From Candidatus Krumholzibacteriia bacterium (GTDB taxonomy: Bacteria; Krumholzibacteriota; Krumholzibacteriia; JAJRXK01): DNA of 33,815 bases. The position numbers and the translations under genes were made by a program. Numbering within the stretch: position 1 is the stretch's first letter; each line of letters begins with the position of its first letter. The notes beneath the pieces were generated by a model. It did not search any database. It was not told the origin of the DNA and saw nothing but the letters and a program-made list of their open reading frames with translations. The stretch spans positions 1-33,815 of the forward strand of contig DATFKK010000183.1 in NCBI GenBank assembly GCA_035268685.1. Direction: 5' to 3'. Below are positions 16,312 to 23,862 of this stretch, piece by piece.

Positions 16312-16728
16312 ATGTATCTTGGTGAATTCTTCTTCGTGTTCGTGCTCGCCAGTGTGCTGAGCCTGATCCTCGTGTCCGGACTGGGGTGGAGACATCCCCG
16401 CTCCGACGACGTCCTGGCGTCGCTGGCCTTCAGCTTCGTGCTGATCGGTCTGTTCGCGTGGCTCGCGTCGGCGTGGATCGGCCCGCAGGGACCCACTCTC
16501 TGGGGCGTGAGCTGGGTGCCGATGGCGGTGGTCAGTCTGCTCGTGGCACTGGTGATCCTGTCCCTGGCCGTCCCCCCGTCCGAACCGCCGGTGGGCGAGC
16601 GTCGTACGGCGCGCGAGGAGCAGCGCGCGGTCCGCTCGCAGCGACGGCTCTACACCTACGGTGTCGCCTTCTGGGTCCTGGTCGTCGCGACGATCACGGC
16701 GGCGATCTTCGGCGACACGATCCTGTAG
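16312..16728 (+). CDS. Small membrane protein of unknown function
   Basis: A 138-residue protein with four predicted hydrophobic segments: residues ~5-24, ~37-56, ~64-86 and ~115-136. A charged loop rich in Arg and Glu lies between the last two (PPVGERRTAREEQRAVRSQ). The ATG follows GAGGAG at a good distance. I do not recognise a family. It is 69 bp upstream of the membrane kinase gene on the same strand; the gap holds a hairpin with two bulged bases (16741-16770 region) overlapping a likely promoter, so the two genes may be transcribed separately. Confidence 0.75.
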   Translation: MYLGEFFFVFVLASVLSLILVSGLGWRHPRSDDVLASLAFSFVLIGLFAWLASAWIGPQGPTLWGVSWVPMAVVSLLVALVILSLAVPPSEPPVGERRTAREEQRAVRSQRRLYTYGVAFWVLVVATITAAIFGDTIL

Positions 16729-16732
16729 CGCG

Positions 16733-16761
16733 TTGACACCCGGGCGCGGACGGATCACGAT
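16733..16761 (+). promoter_or_regulatory. Candidate sigma70-type promoter for the membrane kinase gene
   Basis: A perfect TTGACA (16733-16738) is followed after 17 bp by CACGAT (16756-16761), which keeps the conserved A and T of the -10 box. The start would be about 30 bp before the GTG of the kinase. The same bases can form a hairpin that could end the upstream transcript. Confidence 0.4.
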
Positions 16762-16797
16762 CCTCCGCCCGCCGGCTCGCATCCCGAGAGGATCGGT

Positions 16798-18372
16798 GTG
16801 CTCCGTCCCGCCCGTCGACCGGACCCGTCCGACCATCCGGTCGAGGTTCATCAGCTCCGCGACCGGATCCGTCTGTACCTGCAGGTCATGCTGACGGTCG
16901 ACGTGGTCGCGCACCTGAGCGATCACGTCACGCCGTTGCTGTTCGAGGGCCTCGAGACGCCCGACTACCCGGCGGTGACCCTGGCCGTGCGCTGGGGCGT
17001 GACCGTGCTCATCGCCGCCGCGTGGGCGGTGACACGCTTCGTCCAGCCCGGGCGCACGGCACTCGTCGCCCTCGAAACGTCCGTGGCCCTCGGACTCGCG
17101 CTGGTGTACGTGCACATCGCGACCGTACACCTCGACGGCGAGTTCACCCCCTTCGGGCCGGTGTTCGCGATGTTCGGCGTGATGTTGTTGCTGGGTGTGC
17201 GGGCGGCACTGGTGCCGAGTCCCGTTCCGCGCACGGCAGCGATCGGTCTGGCCAGTGTGGCGTGTGTGTTCGTCTTCGGGGGCGAGGCCGTCCGCTCGCT
17301 CGACCCCACGATCCTCGAGGGGATCGTGTTCATCGGTGGTGCGTACGTGCTCGCCACGGCGGTGACGTCGCACGTGATCTACGGCCTCCGCCGCGAGGTC
17401 CGTGCGGCGCAACGTCTCGGGCAGTACACGCTCGAGGCGAAGCTCGGCGAGGGCGGGATGGGCACCGTGTACCGTGCGCGCCACGCGATGCTGCGGCGTG
17501 ACGCCGCGATCAAACTGATCCGGCCGGACGGCGACACCGACCCGGAACGCCGTGCCCAGACCCAGCGACGCTTCGAGCGCGAGGCCCACGTCACGTCCAG
17601 GCTCCAGTCGCCCCACACCGTCGAACTGTACGACTTCGGGCTCTCGGCGGACGGATCCTACTACTACGTCATGGAACTGCTCGACGGAATCGATCTCCAT
17701 AACGCGGTCACCCGGTACGGACCCATGCCGCCACCACGGGTGGTGCACGTCCTGCGTCAGATCTGCGATTCGCTCGAGGAGGCCCACGTCGCCGGCCTGG
17801 TGCATCGCGACGTCAAGCCGGCCAACGTGCTGCTTTGCCACCACGGGTTGCGGCACGACTTCGTCAAGGTGCTCGACTTCGGACTGGTCGCTCTCGAGGA
17901 GGAGGAGCGGGTCGCCGACCCGAAACTCACGATCGAGGGCATGGTCGGAGGGACTCCTGCCTACATGGCCCCGGAGATGGCCACCGACCCCGCAGCGGTC
18001 GACGGCCGAGCGGATCTGTACGCGGTGGGGTGCATCGCGTACTGGCTGCTGTCGGGGCGACCGCCCTTCGAACGCGACACCGCCATGGCCACGATCCTCG
18101 CCCATGTGAACGACGCTCCGCCCCCCCTGTCGCACGTGAGCGAGGTCGCGGTGCCCGCGGATCTCGGGACACTCGTGCTGGGGTGTCTGGCCAAGGAACC
18201 CTCCCGACGACCGGCCTCGGCCGGCGAGCTGTCGGGCCGACTGGCCGCGATCGTCGAGGTCGGAACGTGGACCGAGACCGACGCGTCGCGTTGGTGGTCG
18301 ACGCACCGGCCCTCGACCGTCGTCACTCCAGAGGAGTTCGAGCCGCTGAGCGTGACCCGCGTCGCTCCCTAG
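16798..18372 (+). CDS. Membrane Ser/Thr protein kinase with N-terminal membrane domain and C-terminal kinase
   Basis: A 524-residue Hanks-type kinase. Residues ~25-200 form a membrane domain of about six helices; the kinase domain runs from ~208 to ~480. All key elements are intact: glycine loop GEGGMGTVYRA (217-227), ATP-binding Lys239, catalytic loop HRDVKPANVLL (Asp338, Asn343), DFGL (360-363) and GTPAYMAPE (385-393). Common bacterial PknB-type kinases have the order kinase, helix, sensor; here the order is reversed and no large extracellular sensor is present, so signals may be sensed within the membrane. The GTG start is preceded by GAGAGG about eight bases upstream. No phosphatase or FHA partner is adjacent. 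Its stop codon shares bases with that of the convergent hydrolase gene. Confidence 0.92.
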   Translation: MLRPARRPDPSDHPVEVHQLRDRIRLYLQVMLTVDVVAHLSDHVTPLLFEGLETPDYPAVTLAVRWGVTVLIAAAWAVTRFVQPGRTALVALETSVALGLALVYVHIATVHLDGEFTPFGPVFAMFGVMLLLGVRAALVPSPVPRTAAIGLASVACVFVFGGEAVRSLDPTILEGIVFIGGAYVLATAVTSHVIYGLRREVRAAQRLGQYTLEAKLGEGGMGTVYRARHAMLRRDAAIKLIRPDGDTDPERRAQTQRRFEREAHVTSRLQSPHTVELYDFGLSADGSYYYVMELLDGIDLHNAVTRYGPMPPPRVVHVLRQICDSLEEAHVAGLVHRDVKPANVLLCHHGLRHDFVKVLDFGLVALEEEERVADPKLTIEGMVGGTPAYMAPEMATDPAAVDGRADLYAVGCIAYWLLSGRPPFERDTAMATILAHVNDAPPPLSHVSEVAVPADLGTLVLGCLAKEPSRRPASAGELSGRLAAIVEVGTWTETDASRWWSTHRPSTVVTPEEFEPLSVTRVAP

Positions 18373-19193
18373 TCCCGCGCCCGATCGAGCGAACCGAGGA
18401 AGTCCCCGATCGCACCCCGCACCGTGGGCAGTGACGAGCCGAACCCGTCGTTGTGGCCCCCGCGCAGGTCCACCCGTCGCTTCGGGGGCGCCGCGGCATC
18501 GTACAGGCGGGTGCCGAGTTCGTAGGGAATGACCTCGTCGTCGGGACTGTGCAGGAAGAGCTTGGGGACGTCGGTCGCGGCCACGGCCTCGGCGGCGTCG
18601 AAGCGGAAGCGCAGGAGCCGGCCCACGGGCAGCCACCCGTAGTGGCGCCGGGCGACGTCGATGGCGCGGTTGAAGGTCGACTCGACCACCAGCCCGCCGA
18701 CCCGGACCTGCCGGGCGAGATCGGCGGCGACGGCTCCTCCCAGCGAGCGGCCCCAGACCACGACGTGCTCCGGGGGAAGCCCTTCGTCCTCGACGAGGAA
18801 TCGCCACGCCGCCCGCGCGTCATCGTACAGACCCGACTCGCTCGGCGAACCCTCGCTCCGACCGTAGCCACGGTAGTCGAAGATCAGCACCGACAACCCG
18901 AGATCGTGCAGGACCTGCAGCGTGAACAGACGATCTGCGATGTCACCGGCGTTGCCGTGACAGAAGAGCACGGTGAAGCGTGCGTCGGGGTGCGGCACGA
19001 GCCAACCGTGGAGCGTGACGCCGTCCTCGGTGGTGAAGGTGACCTCGCGGTGATCGAGACCCACCACGCCGGGATCGGCGTCGAGCGTGCGGTCGGGGAA
19101 GTAGAGCAAGCGGTCCTGGAGTGCCCACGCCAGCAGGACCAGCACGGCGTAGGCCGCGCCCAGGGCGACGACGATCGACACGACGAGCGACAT
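18369..19193 (-). CDS. Membrane-anchored alpha/beta hydrolase (YfhR/BEM46-like)
   Basis: A 274-residue protein with an N-terminal helix (residues ~3-26) that anchors the enzyme, then an alpha/beta hydrolase fold. The oxyanion region is FCHGNAGDIADR, the conserved FDYRGYGRSEGSPSE follows, and the nucleophile elbow is WGRSLGGAVA with Ser in GRSLG. The acid lies in HSPDDEVIP and the catalytic histidine in RGGHNDGF near the C-terminus. This order is that of BEM46/YfhR-type hydrolases, mostly orphan esterases. The ATG at 19193 has GAGG seven bases upstream; a GTG at 19214 would add seven residues. The stop TAG lies within a CTAG palindrome used on both strands by this gene and the kinase gene. Confidence 0.9.
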   Translation of the reverse strand: MSLVVSIVVALGAAYAVLVLLAWALQDRLLYFPDRTLDADPGVVGLDHREVTFTTEDGVTLHGWLVPHPDARFTVLFCHGNAGDIADRLFTLQVLHDLGLSVLIFDYRGYGRSEGSPSESGLYDDARAAWRFLVEDEGLPPEHVVVWGRSLGGAVAADLARQVRVGGLVVESTFNRAIDVARRHYGWLPVGRLLRFRFDAAEAVAATDVPKLFLHSPDDEVIPYELGTRLYDAAAPPKRRVDLRGGHNDGFGSSLPTVRGAIGDFLGSLDRARD

Positions 19194-19527
19194 CCTCACG
19201 CCTCGGATCCTCACGGGCCGGGGGGCTCCTGCGTTTGTGCACCGCGAGCACGCCGGTGTCCAGTCCCGTCGGCCGGTTCCCGGTCTTCTCGACTCCCGAG
19301 GGGTCTGTCAGGACCCGCGCCGGTGGCATCCCGGTTCCCGTTCTCGCGACGAGAGGACCGAAACCAGCAACCTCCACACCGCCCGCGTGCCGGCTGGACT
19401 CACCGGAGTACCACGAACGGTCGTGGCTCACGCGCCTCCACGGAAGCGGTCGGCGGTCGAGCCTCCTAGACTGGGCAGAGTTCCGAGTTCCACAGTTTGC
19501 TCATTGATTCCCGAGGAGTTCTCTTCA
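19194..19527. other. 334-bp divergent intergenic region, no gene recognised
   Basis: It separates the hydrolase (minus) from the GltB-like gene (plus). TAGACT at 19467-19472 could be a -10 for the plus-strand gene but no -35 fits. A small inverted repeat CCACG-N6-CGTGG lies near 19420. No convincing operator, RNA or small gene is seen. Confidence 0.4.
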
Positions 19528-21129
19528 GTGGTCCGACGTTGGTTCTTCGCCGTCCTGATCGTCCTGGTCGTCATCGAAGCCGTACTCGCGATCATCTGGC
19601 CGCCTGGCCTCTGGTCACTCGTGGTGCTCGGCCCGCTCGCCCTGCTCGGCCTGCACGACGTACTGCAGACGAAACGCACGATTCTGCGAAATTTCCCCCT
19701 CATCGGTCACTTCAGGTATCTGTTCGAGGACATCCGGCCCGAGATCCAGCAGTACTTCATCGAATCGAACATCGATGCGCATCCCATCGAGCGTGAGATG
19801 CGGAGCATCGTCTACCAGCGAGCCAAGGGAGAACTCGAGACCAAGCCCTTCGGAACGGAGCGAGACGTGTACCGCCCGGGCTACGAGTGGGCGGGGCACG
19901 CACTCCAGGGCACCGACGAGGTCGACCGGGACGTTCGCGTCCGCGTGGGATCGGACAAGTGCGAAAAACCGTACGACGCGTCACCGTTGAACATCTCGGC
20001 AATGAGTTTCGGAGCCCTGTCCTCGGCGGCGGTCCGCGCACTGAACATCGGAGCCAGGGAAGGCCGGTTCGCGCACAACACGGGTGAAGGGGGCTTGTCG
20101 CAACACCACCTCGAACCGGGTGCCGACATCATCTGGCAGATCGGGACTGGTTACTTCGGCTGCAGAACACTCGACGGAGCGTTCGACCCCGACCGGTTCC
20201 GGGACAATGCACGGATCGAGCAGGTTCGCATGATCGAGGTCAAACTGTCACAAGGAGCCAAGCCCGGACATGGTGGGGTGCTACCGGCGTGCAAGGTGAC
20301 GCCGGAGATCGCGAAGTACCGTGGAGTGCCCAAGGGGAAGACCGTCATTTCGCCCCCTCGGCACACCGCGTTCGAATCCCCCGTGGAGATGCTCGAATTC
20401 CTAGCGCAGCTCCGCGAACTCTCGGGAGGCAAACCCGTCGGCTTCAAGATCTGCATCGGGGAGCGTGTCGAGTTCCTCGCACTGTGCAAGGCGATGCGGG
20501 AGACGGGCCTCACGCCCGATTTCATCACGGTCGACGGTGGCGAGGGAGGAACCGGGGCGGCGCCCCTCGAGTTCTCCAACTCCATGGGGATGCCGGCTCG
20601 CGAGAGCTGGAGCTTCGTACACAACGCGCTCGTCGGCTCCATGCTGCGAACGAACATTCGGGTGTTCGCGAGCGGCAAGATCTTCACCGGTTTCCACATG
20701 GTGCGCGCAATGGCATTGGGCGCAGATGCCTGCTACAGCGCGCGCGGTTTCATGCTCGCGCTCGGATGCATCCAGGCGCTCCGCTGCAATACGGACGCTT
20801 GCCCGACGGGAGTCGCCACCCAGAATCCCGCACTGGTGAAAGGGCTGGTCGTCGCGGACAAGTCGGAGAGGGTCCGGCGATTCCACGAGGGAACGATCAC
20901 GAGTTTCGTCGAGCTGCTCGGTGCAATGGGTATCGACTCACTCGACGGGATCACGCCGGACCGCATTCACCGCCGAGCGGACGACGGCCGCGTCCGCACG
21001 CTCGCCGAGTTGTCCGACTCCCTGGAGCCCGGGGCGCTCGTCGACGGGTCGGCACCCGATGATTGGCAACGTGCGTGGAACCGAGCGCAGGCATCCTCGT
21101 TCGCGCCCGCCTACGCGTCCCATTCCTGA
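19528..21129 (+). CDS. Membrane-tethered GltB-like FMN/3Fe-4S protein (FMN-binding glutamate synthase family)
   Basis: A 533-residue protein made of two N-terminal hydrophobic helices (residues ~4-22 and ~27-44) and the central FMN-binding/synthase domain of glutamate synthase. The domain shows NISAMSFGALSSAAVRALN, HNTGEGGLSQHH, GAKPGHGGVLP, VDGGEGGTGAAP, and the 3Fe-4S motif with the exact C-x5-C-x4-C spacing (within GCIQALRCNTDACPTGVATQ). The glutaminase domain and FAD/NADPH subunit are missing, as in other short family members, so it probably takes electrons from a ferredoxin; its natural reaction is unproven. The GTG start at 19528 has GAGGAG nine bases upstream; a TTG at 19504 is a weaker alternative. 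Codons end in A or T more often than in neighbouring genes, which may hint at a different origin. Confidence 0.9.
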   Translation: MVRRWFFAVLIVLVVIEAVLAIIWPPGLWSLVVLGPLALLGLHDVLQTKRTILRNFPLIGHFRYLFEDIRPEIQQYFIESNIDAHPIEREMRSIVYQRAKGELETKPFGTERDVYRPGYEWAGHALQGTDEVDRDVRVRVGSDKCEKPYDASPLNISAMSFGALSSAAVRALNIGAREGRFAHNTGEGGLSQHHLEPGADIIWQIGTGYFGCRTLDGAFDPDRFRDNARIEQVRMIEVKLSQGAKPGHGGVLPACKVTPEIAKYRGVPKGKTVISPPRHTAFESPVEMLEFLAQLRELSGGKPVGFKICIGERVEFLALCKAMRETGLTPDFITVDGGEGGTGAAPLEFSNSMGMPARESWSFVHNALVGSMLRTNIRVFASGKIFTGFHMVRAMALGADACYSARGFMLALGCIQALRCNTDACPTGVATQNPALVKGLVVADKSERVRRFHEGTITSFVELLGAMGIDSLDGITPDRIHRRADDGRVRTLAELSDSLEPGALVDGSAPDDWQRAWNRAQASSFAPAYASHS

Positions 21130-21205
21130 GATCCCGACACGGAGCCGTGGAATCGGGTCCCGAACTCCGAGCCATGTAGGAACACCTCGCGAAGGGAGAT
21201 CCACC

Positions 21206-22399
21206 GTGCCCCGCGCCCTTCTCCTCCCGCTCGCCCTGCCCCTGCTGCTCGTCGCCTGTGGCAGCGGTCAGGAGACCGACACTTCCGACGAGGCACAGGA
21301 GCCATCGATCGACGAACTCCGCTCGCTCCCGTATCTCGGCTTCACCGGCGAGGCCGACGAGGACGAGTCGGGGACCGTGCACTTCGACCCCGAGCGTTCG
21401 TCCCCCGGCTACAACCTCTACACGGTGCGCCAGCTCTCGATGGCCGAACTCGTCGATGCCCGCGGCGAGGTGGTGCGACGCTGGACCGGACCGCCGGGAC
21501 GCTGGGCGCGCGTGCAACTCCTGGACAACGGCGACCTGCTGATCGTGGGCAAGGACGACGTGCGCTACGTCATGCGGCAGACCTGGGGCGGCGAGGTCCT
21601 GTGGCGCCACGATCTCCCCTCGCACCACGACATCCGGCTCACACCCGACGGCCACGTGGCCACGCTCACTCTGTACGAACGCTCCCTGCCGGCGATCACC
21701 ACCAAGGTACCGGTGCGCGACGACGCGGTGACCGTCTTCGACGGACCCACCGAAGAGATCCTCGACGAGGCGTCGCTGTACGACGTCCTGCACGACGGCG
21801 GCTTCGACTTCCAGTTCGTCGCGCCCGATCCGAAGGTCGGCCACGTCGACCTCCTGCACGCCAACTCCGTGCGCTGGATGACCGATCCGGATCTCTTCGG
21901 GCGCGACCGGATCTACGAGGCCGGCAACGTGATCGTGAGCATCCGCCACCAGGACACCATCTCCATCTTCGACTTCGACGACCGCGAGCTTCTGTGGGCC
22001 TGGGGCCAGGGCGAGATCAGCGGTCCGCACGACGCCCACGTACTCGCCAACGGCAACCTGCTGATCTTCGACAACGGTCTCGGGCGGGACTGGTCGCGCG
22101 TGATCGAACTCGATCCGCTCCGGCGCGAGATCGTGTGGAGCTACCGCGCCCCACATCCCTACGACTTCTACACCCGTGGCCGCGGCTCGAACCAGCGACT
22201 GCCGAACGGCAACACGCTGATCACCGAGTCCGACACCGGCCGCGTGTTCGAGGTCACGCCCGACGGCGAGGTCGTCTGGGAGTACTTCAGCCCGCACTTC
22301 CGCAACGAGAAGCGCGCCACGCTCGTGCGTTGCTACCGGATCGGGACGGACCTCGTGGAGCGGTTGGTGGCCGAGCACCGTGAGACCGGCCGCCGCTGA
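21206..22399 (+). CDS. Arylsulfotransferase-like lipoprotein (ASST family propeller)
   Basis: A 397-residue predicted lipoprotein: signal peptide with lipobox LVAC (Cys18) then an acidic linker. The rest looks like a beta-propeller of the arylsulfotransferase family (PF05935/PF14269 type), with SHHDIRLTPDGHVATL, GPHDAHVLANGNLLIFDNG, DPLRREIVWSY, and a C-terminal block with QRLPNGNTLITESDTGRVFEV and GEVVWEYFSP. Bacterial ASSTs transfer sulfate between phenols in the periplasm through a histidine; several histidines here are candidates but I cannot assign the catalytic one, and many members are uncharacterised. The GTG start has AGGGAG about seven bases upstream. It lies 76 bp after the GltB-like gene and 107 bp before the PEBP gene, all on the plus strand. 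Confidence 0.8.
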   Translation: MPRALLLPLALPLLLVACGSGQETDTSDEAQEPSIDELRSLPYLGFTGEADEDESGTVHFDPERSSPGYNLYTVRQLSMAELVDARGEVVRRWTGPPGRWARVQLLDNGDLLIVGKDDVRYVMRQTWGGEVLWRHDLPSHHDIRLTPDGHVATLTLYERSLPAITTKVPVRDDAVTVFDGPTEEILDEASLYDVLHDGGFDFQFVAPDPKVGHVDLLHANSVRWMTDPDLFGRDRIYEAGNVIVSIRHQDTISIFDFDDRELLWAWGQGEISGPHDAHVLANGNLLIFDNGLGRDWSRVIELDPLRREIVWSYRAPHPYDFYTRGRGSNQRLPNGNTLITESDTGRVFEVTPDGEVVWEYFSPHFRNEKRATLVRCYRIGTDLVERLVAEHRETGRR

Positions 22400-22506
22400 C
22401 CGGTGTCCGGGATGCCATCACCCGGACGTCCGGCGACGCCCCGTGGACCGCATCCGTCCGAGGTCCTACACTTCCGCCCTCACGACCCGAGACCGAGGAG
22501 GAGGAC

Positions 22507-22986
22507 ATGGGATTCGCACCGTCGCCGATGAAGCTCGCCAGCACCGCGTTCGCCGATCGCGGAGCGATTCCGACCAAGCACAGCGGTGAAGGCGAGAACA
22601 CGTCGCCGCCGCTGACCTGGACCGACGCTCCCGACGGCACGAAGGCCTTCGCCGTGATCTGCCACGATCCCGACGCCCCGCTGGTGACCCCGAAGGGCCA
22701 GTACGGCTACGTGCACTGGGTGCTGTACGACATCCCCGGCTCGGTCACCGAGCTGCACGAGGGCACGCAGGACTACACCGCCGGCAAGAACGAGACGGGC
22801 GAGGCCGGCTACACCGGCCCCATGCCGCCCAACGGCCACGGCGTGCACCACTACTTCTTCTGGGTGCTCGCGCTCGACCAGGACGTCGAGCTGCCGGCCG
22901 GCCTGACGCTGTGGGAGCTGCTCGAGAAGATCGAGCCCCACGTGCTCGGCATGAACCGGCTGGTGGGGACGTACGAGCGGGACTGA
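22507..22986 (+). CDS. YbhB/YbcL-type PEBP (Raf-kinase-inhibitor-like) protein
   Basis: A 159-residue cytosolic-type phosphatidylethanolamine-binding protein. The anion-pocket signature CHDPDAP (residues ~50-56), the following VHWVLYDIPGS stretch, and YTGPMPPNGHGVHHYFFWV are diagnostic. The bacterial family has no firmly known function; the fold binds small anions. The ATG is preceded by a purine-rich GAGGAGGAGG. Length equals that of E. coli YbhB (158). A hairpin follows the stop. Confidence 0.93.
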   Translation: MGFAPSPMKLASTAFADRGAIPTKHSGEGENTSPPLTWTDAPDGTKAFAVICHDPDAPLVTPKGQYGYVHWVLYDIPGSVTELHEGTQDYTAGKNETGEAGYTGPMPPNGHGVHHYFFWVLALDQDVELPAGLTLWELLEKIEPHVLGMNRLVGTYERD

Positions 22987-23010
22987 TCGCGGTCTGTCGA
23001 TCTCGGCGCC

Positions 23011-23054
23011 GCACGGGGACGAGGATCGCGGCCGTCAGGTCTCGTTCCCCGTGC
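23011..23054 (+). terminator. Hairpin after the PEBP gene
   Basis: GCACGGGGACGAG (23011-23023) pairs with CTCGTTCCCCGTGC (23041-23054) with one bulged T and a 17-base loop. No T-run follows; it is 24 bases after the stop. Confidence 0.4.
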
Positions 23055-23180
23055 ACGCCGACTGTCGAGTCCGTCGACTTCCGCGACGGAAGTGGGAAGC
23101 CTGGGACTCAGCCGGAAGCGCATCACACCGCCGGCCCGACGATCGGCTCCCGCCACCCGACCACCGGGAGGTCCGTGCCC

Positions 23181-23776
23181 GTGCGTGCCGGTCCGATCCT
23201 GTCGCTGATCCTTCTCGTCCAGTCCGTGCTCGCGGGCACGGCCCCCGCCCAGGCGGCCTCGATGTGGAGGGACTTCGCTCCCACGACGGCGATCGCCATC
23301 GGCGAACTCGCGCGGGTCGACGAGTGGGATCTGCTGGTCCTGATGAGCGGTCACGACGGCGCCAGCAATGCGGACGACTGGGGCGGCGCACGGTGGGTGA
23401 ATGCGAACGTGACCGAGTGGCAGTTCGGCGGCAGCGCCGACGACATCGCGGGCCGAGAGCCCGATCCGAACATCATCGACCTCCTGGCCGTGCCCTGGGC
23501 AGGGAGCGAATCGGCGCCGGAGCAGTTCGAGCAGCTCCACTACCTCACGCCCGAGGCGCAGGCTCGCTTCACGAACGACCTCGATTCGGTCGAGCTCGCC
23601 ATGTCCGGGTCCGAAGCCGTGGCAATCGAAGGTCCCGTGTCGGACGACCCGGCGCCGGTCCGTCACCGGCTGGCGATCGAGTCGATCGCACCGAATCCCT
23701 TCAACCCGTCGACGACGATCCGCTTCCGCCTCGCGACGGACGGGTCCGCTCGGAGAAGATGGTGCTGCTGGAGTGA
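23181..23776 (+). pseudogene. Remnant of a secreted protein with a collapsed FlgD-Ig (T9SS-like) C-terminal domain
   Basis: The frame opens with a signal peptide (GTG at 23181, GGGAGG nine bases upstream; GTG at 23175 is possible) containing LSLILLVQSVLAGTAPAQA. About 145 residues without a recognised family follow. It then enters the start of a FlgD-Ig/type-IX-like sorting domain, IESIAPNPFNPSTTIRFRL (from about 23680). Normally 55-60 more residues follow before a terminal basic KMxLL-type end. Here only some 20 bases separate this start from RSEKMVLLE and a TGA (23774-23776), and that ending is in another frame. The parent frame runs on to 24008 into the opposing gene with no resemblance to protein. 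The simplest reading is an internal deletion with frameshift that removed most of the sorting domain, leaving a gene that is probably non-functional or wrongly sorted. Confidence 0.65.
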
Positions 23777-23783
23777 ACCTCGC

Positions 23784-23802
23784 CCCTCGTGCACTGCGAG
23801 GG
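23784..23802 (-). terminator. Small hairpin between the remnant gene and the YchF-like gene
   Basis: CCCTCG (23784-23789) pairs with CGAGGG (23797-23802) over a seven-base loop, extendable with a bulge to AACCTCGC/GCGAGGGTT. It sits between convergent genes and could serve either. Confidence 0.3.
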
Positions 23803-23862
23803 TTCGGCACGATCACCGCAAGGAGCTACCGAGGGACTCACGACCCACGGCGTGGCCTGCGC

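Noticed and set aside
20370-20380. A tRNA T-loop-like sequence (GTTCGAATCCC).
   Set aside because: It lies inside the coding region of the GltB-like gene, and no acceptor, D-arm or anticodon arm can be formed around it.
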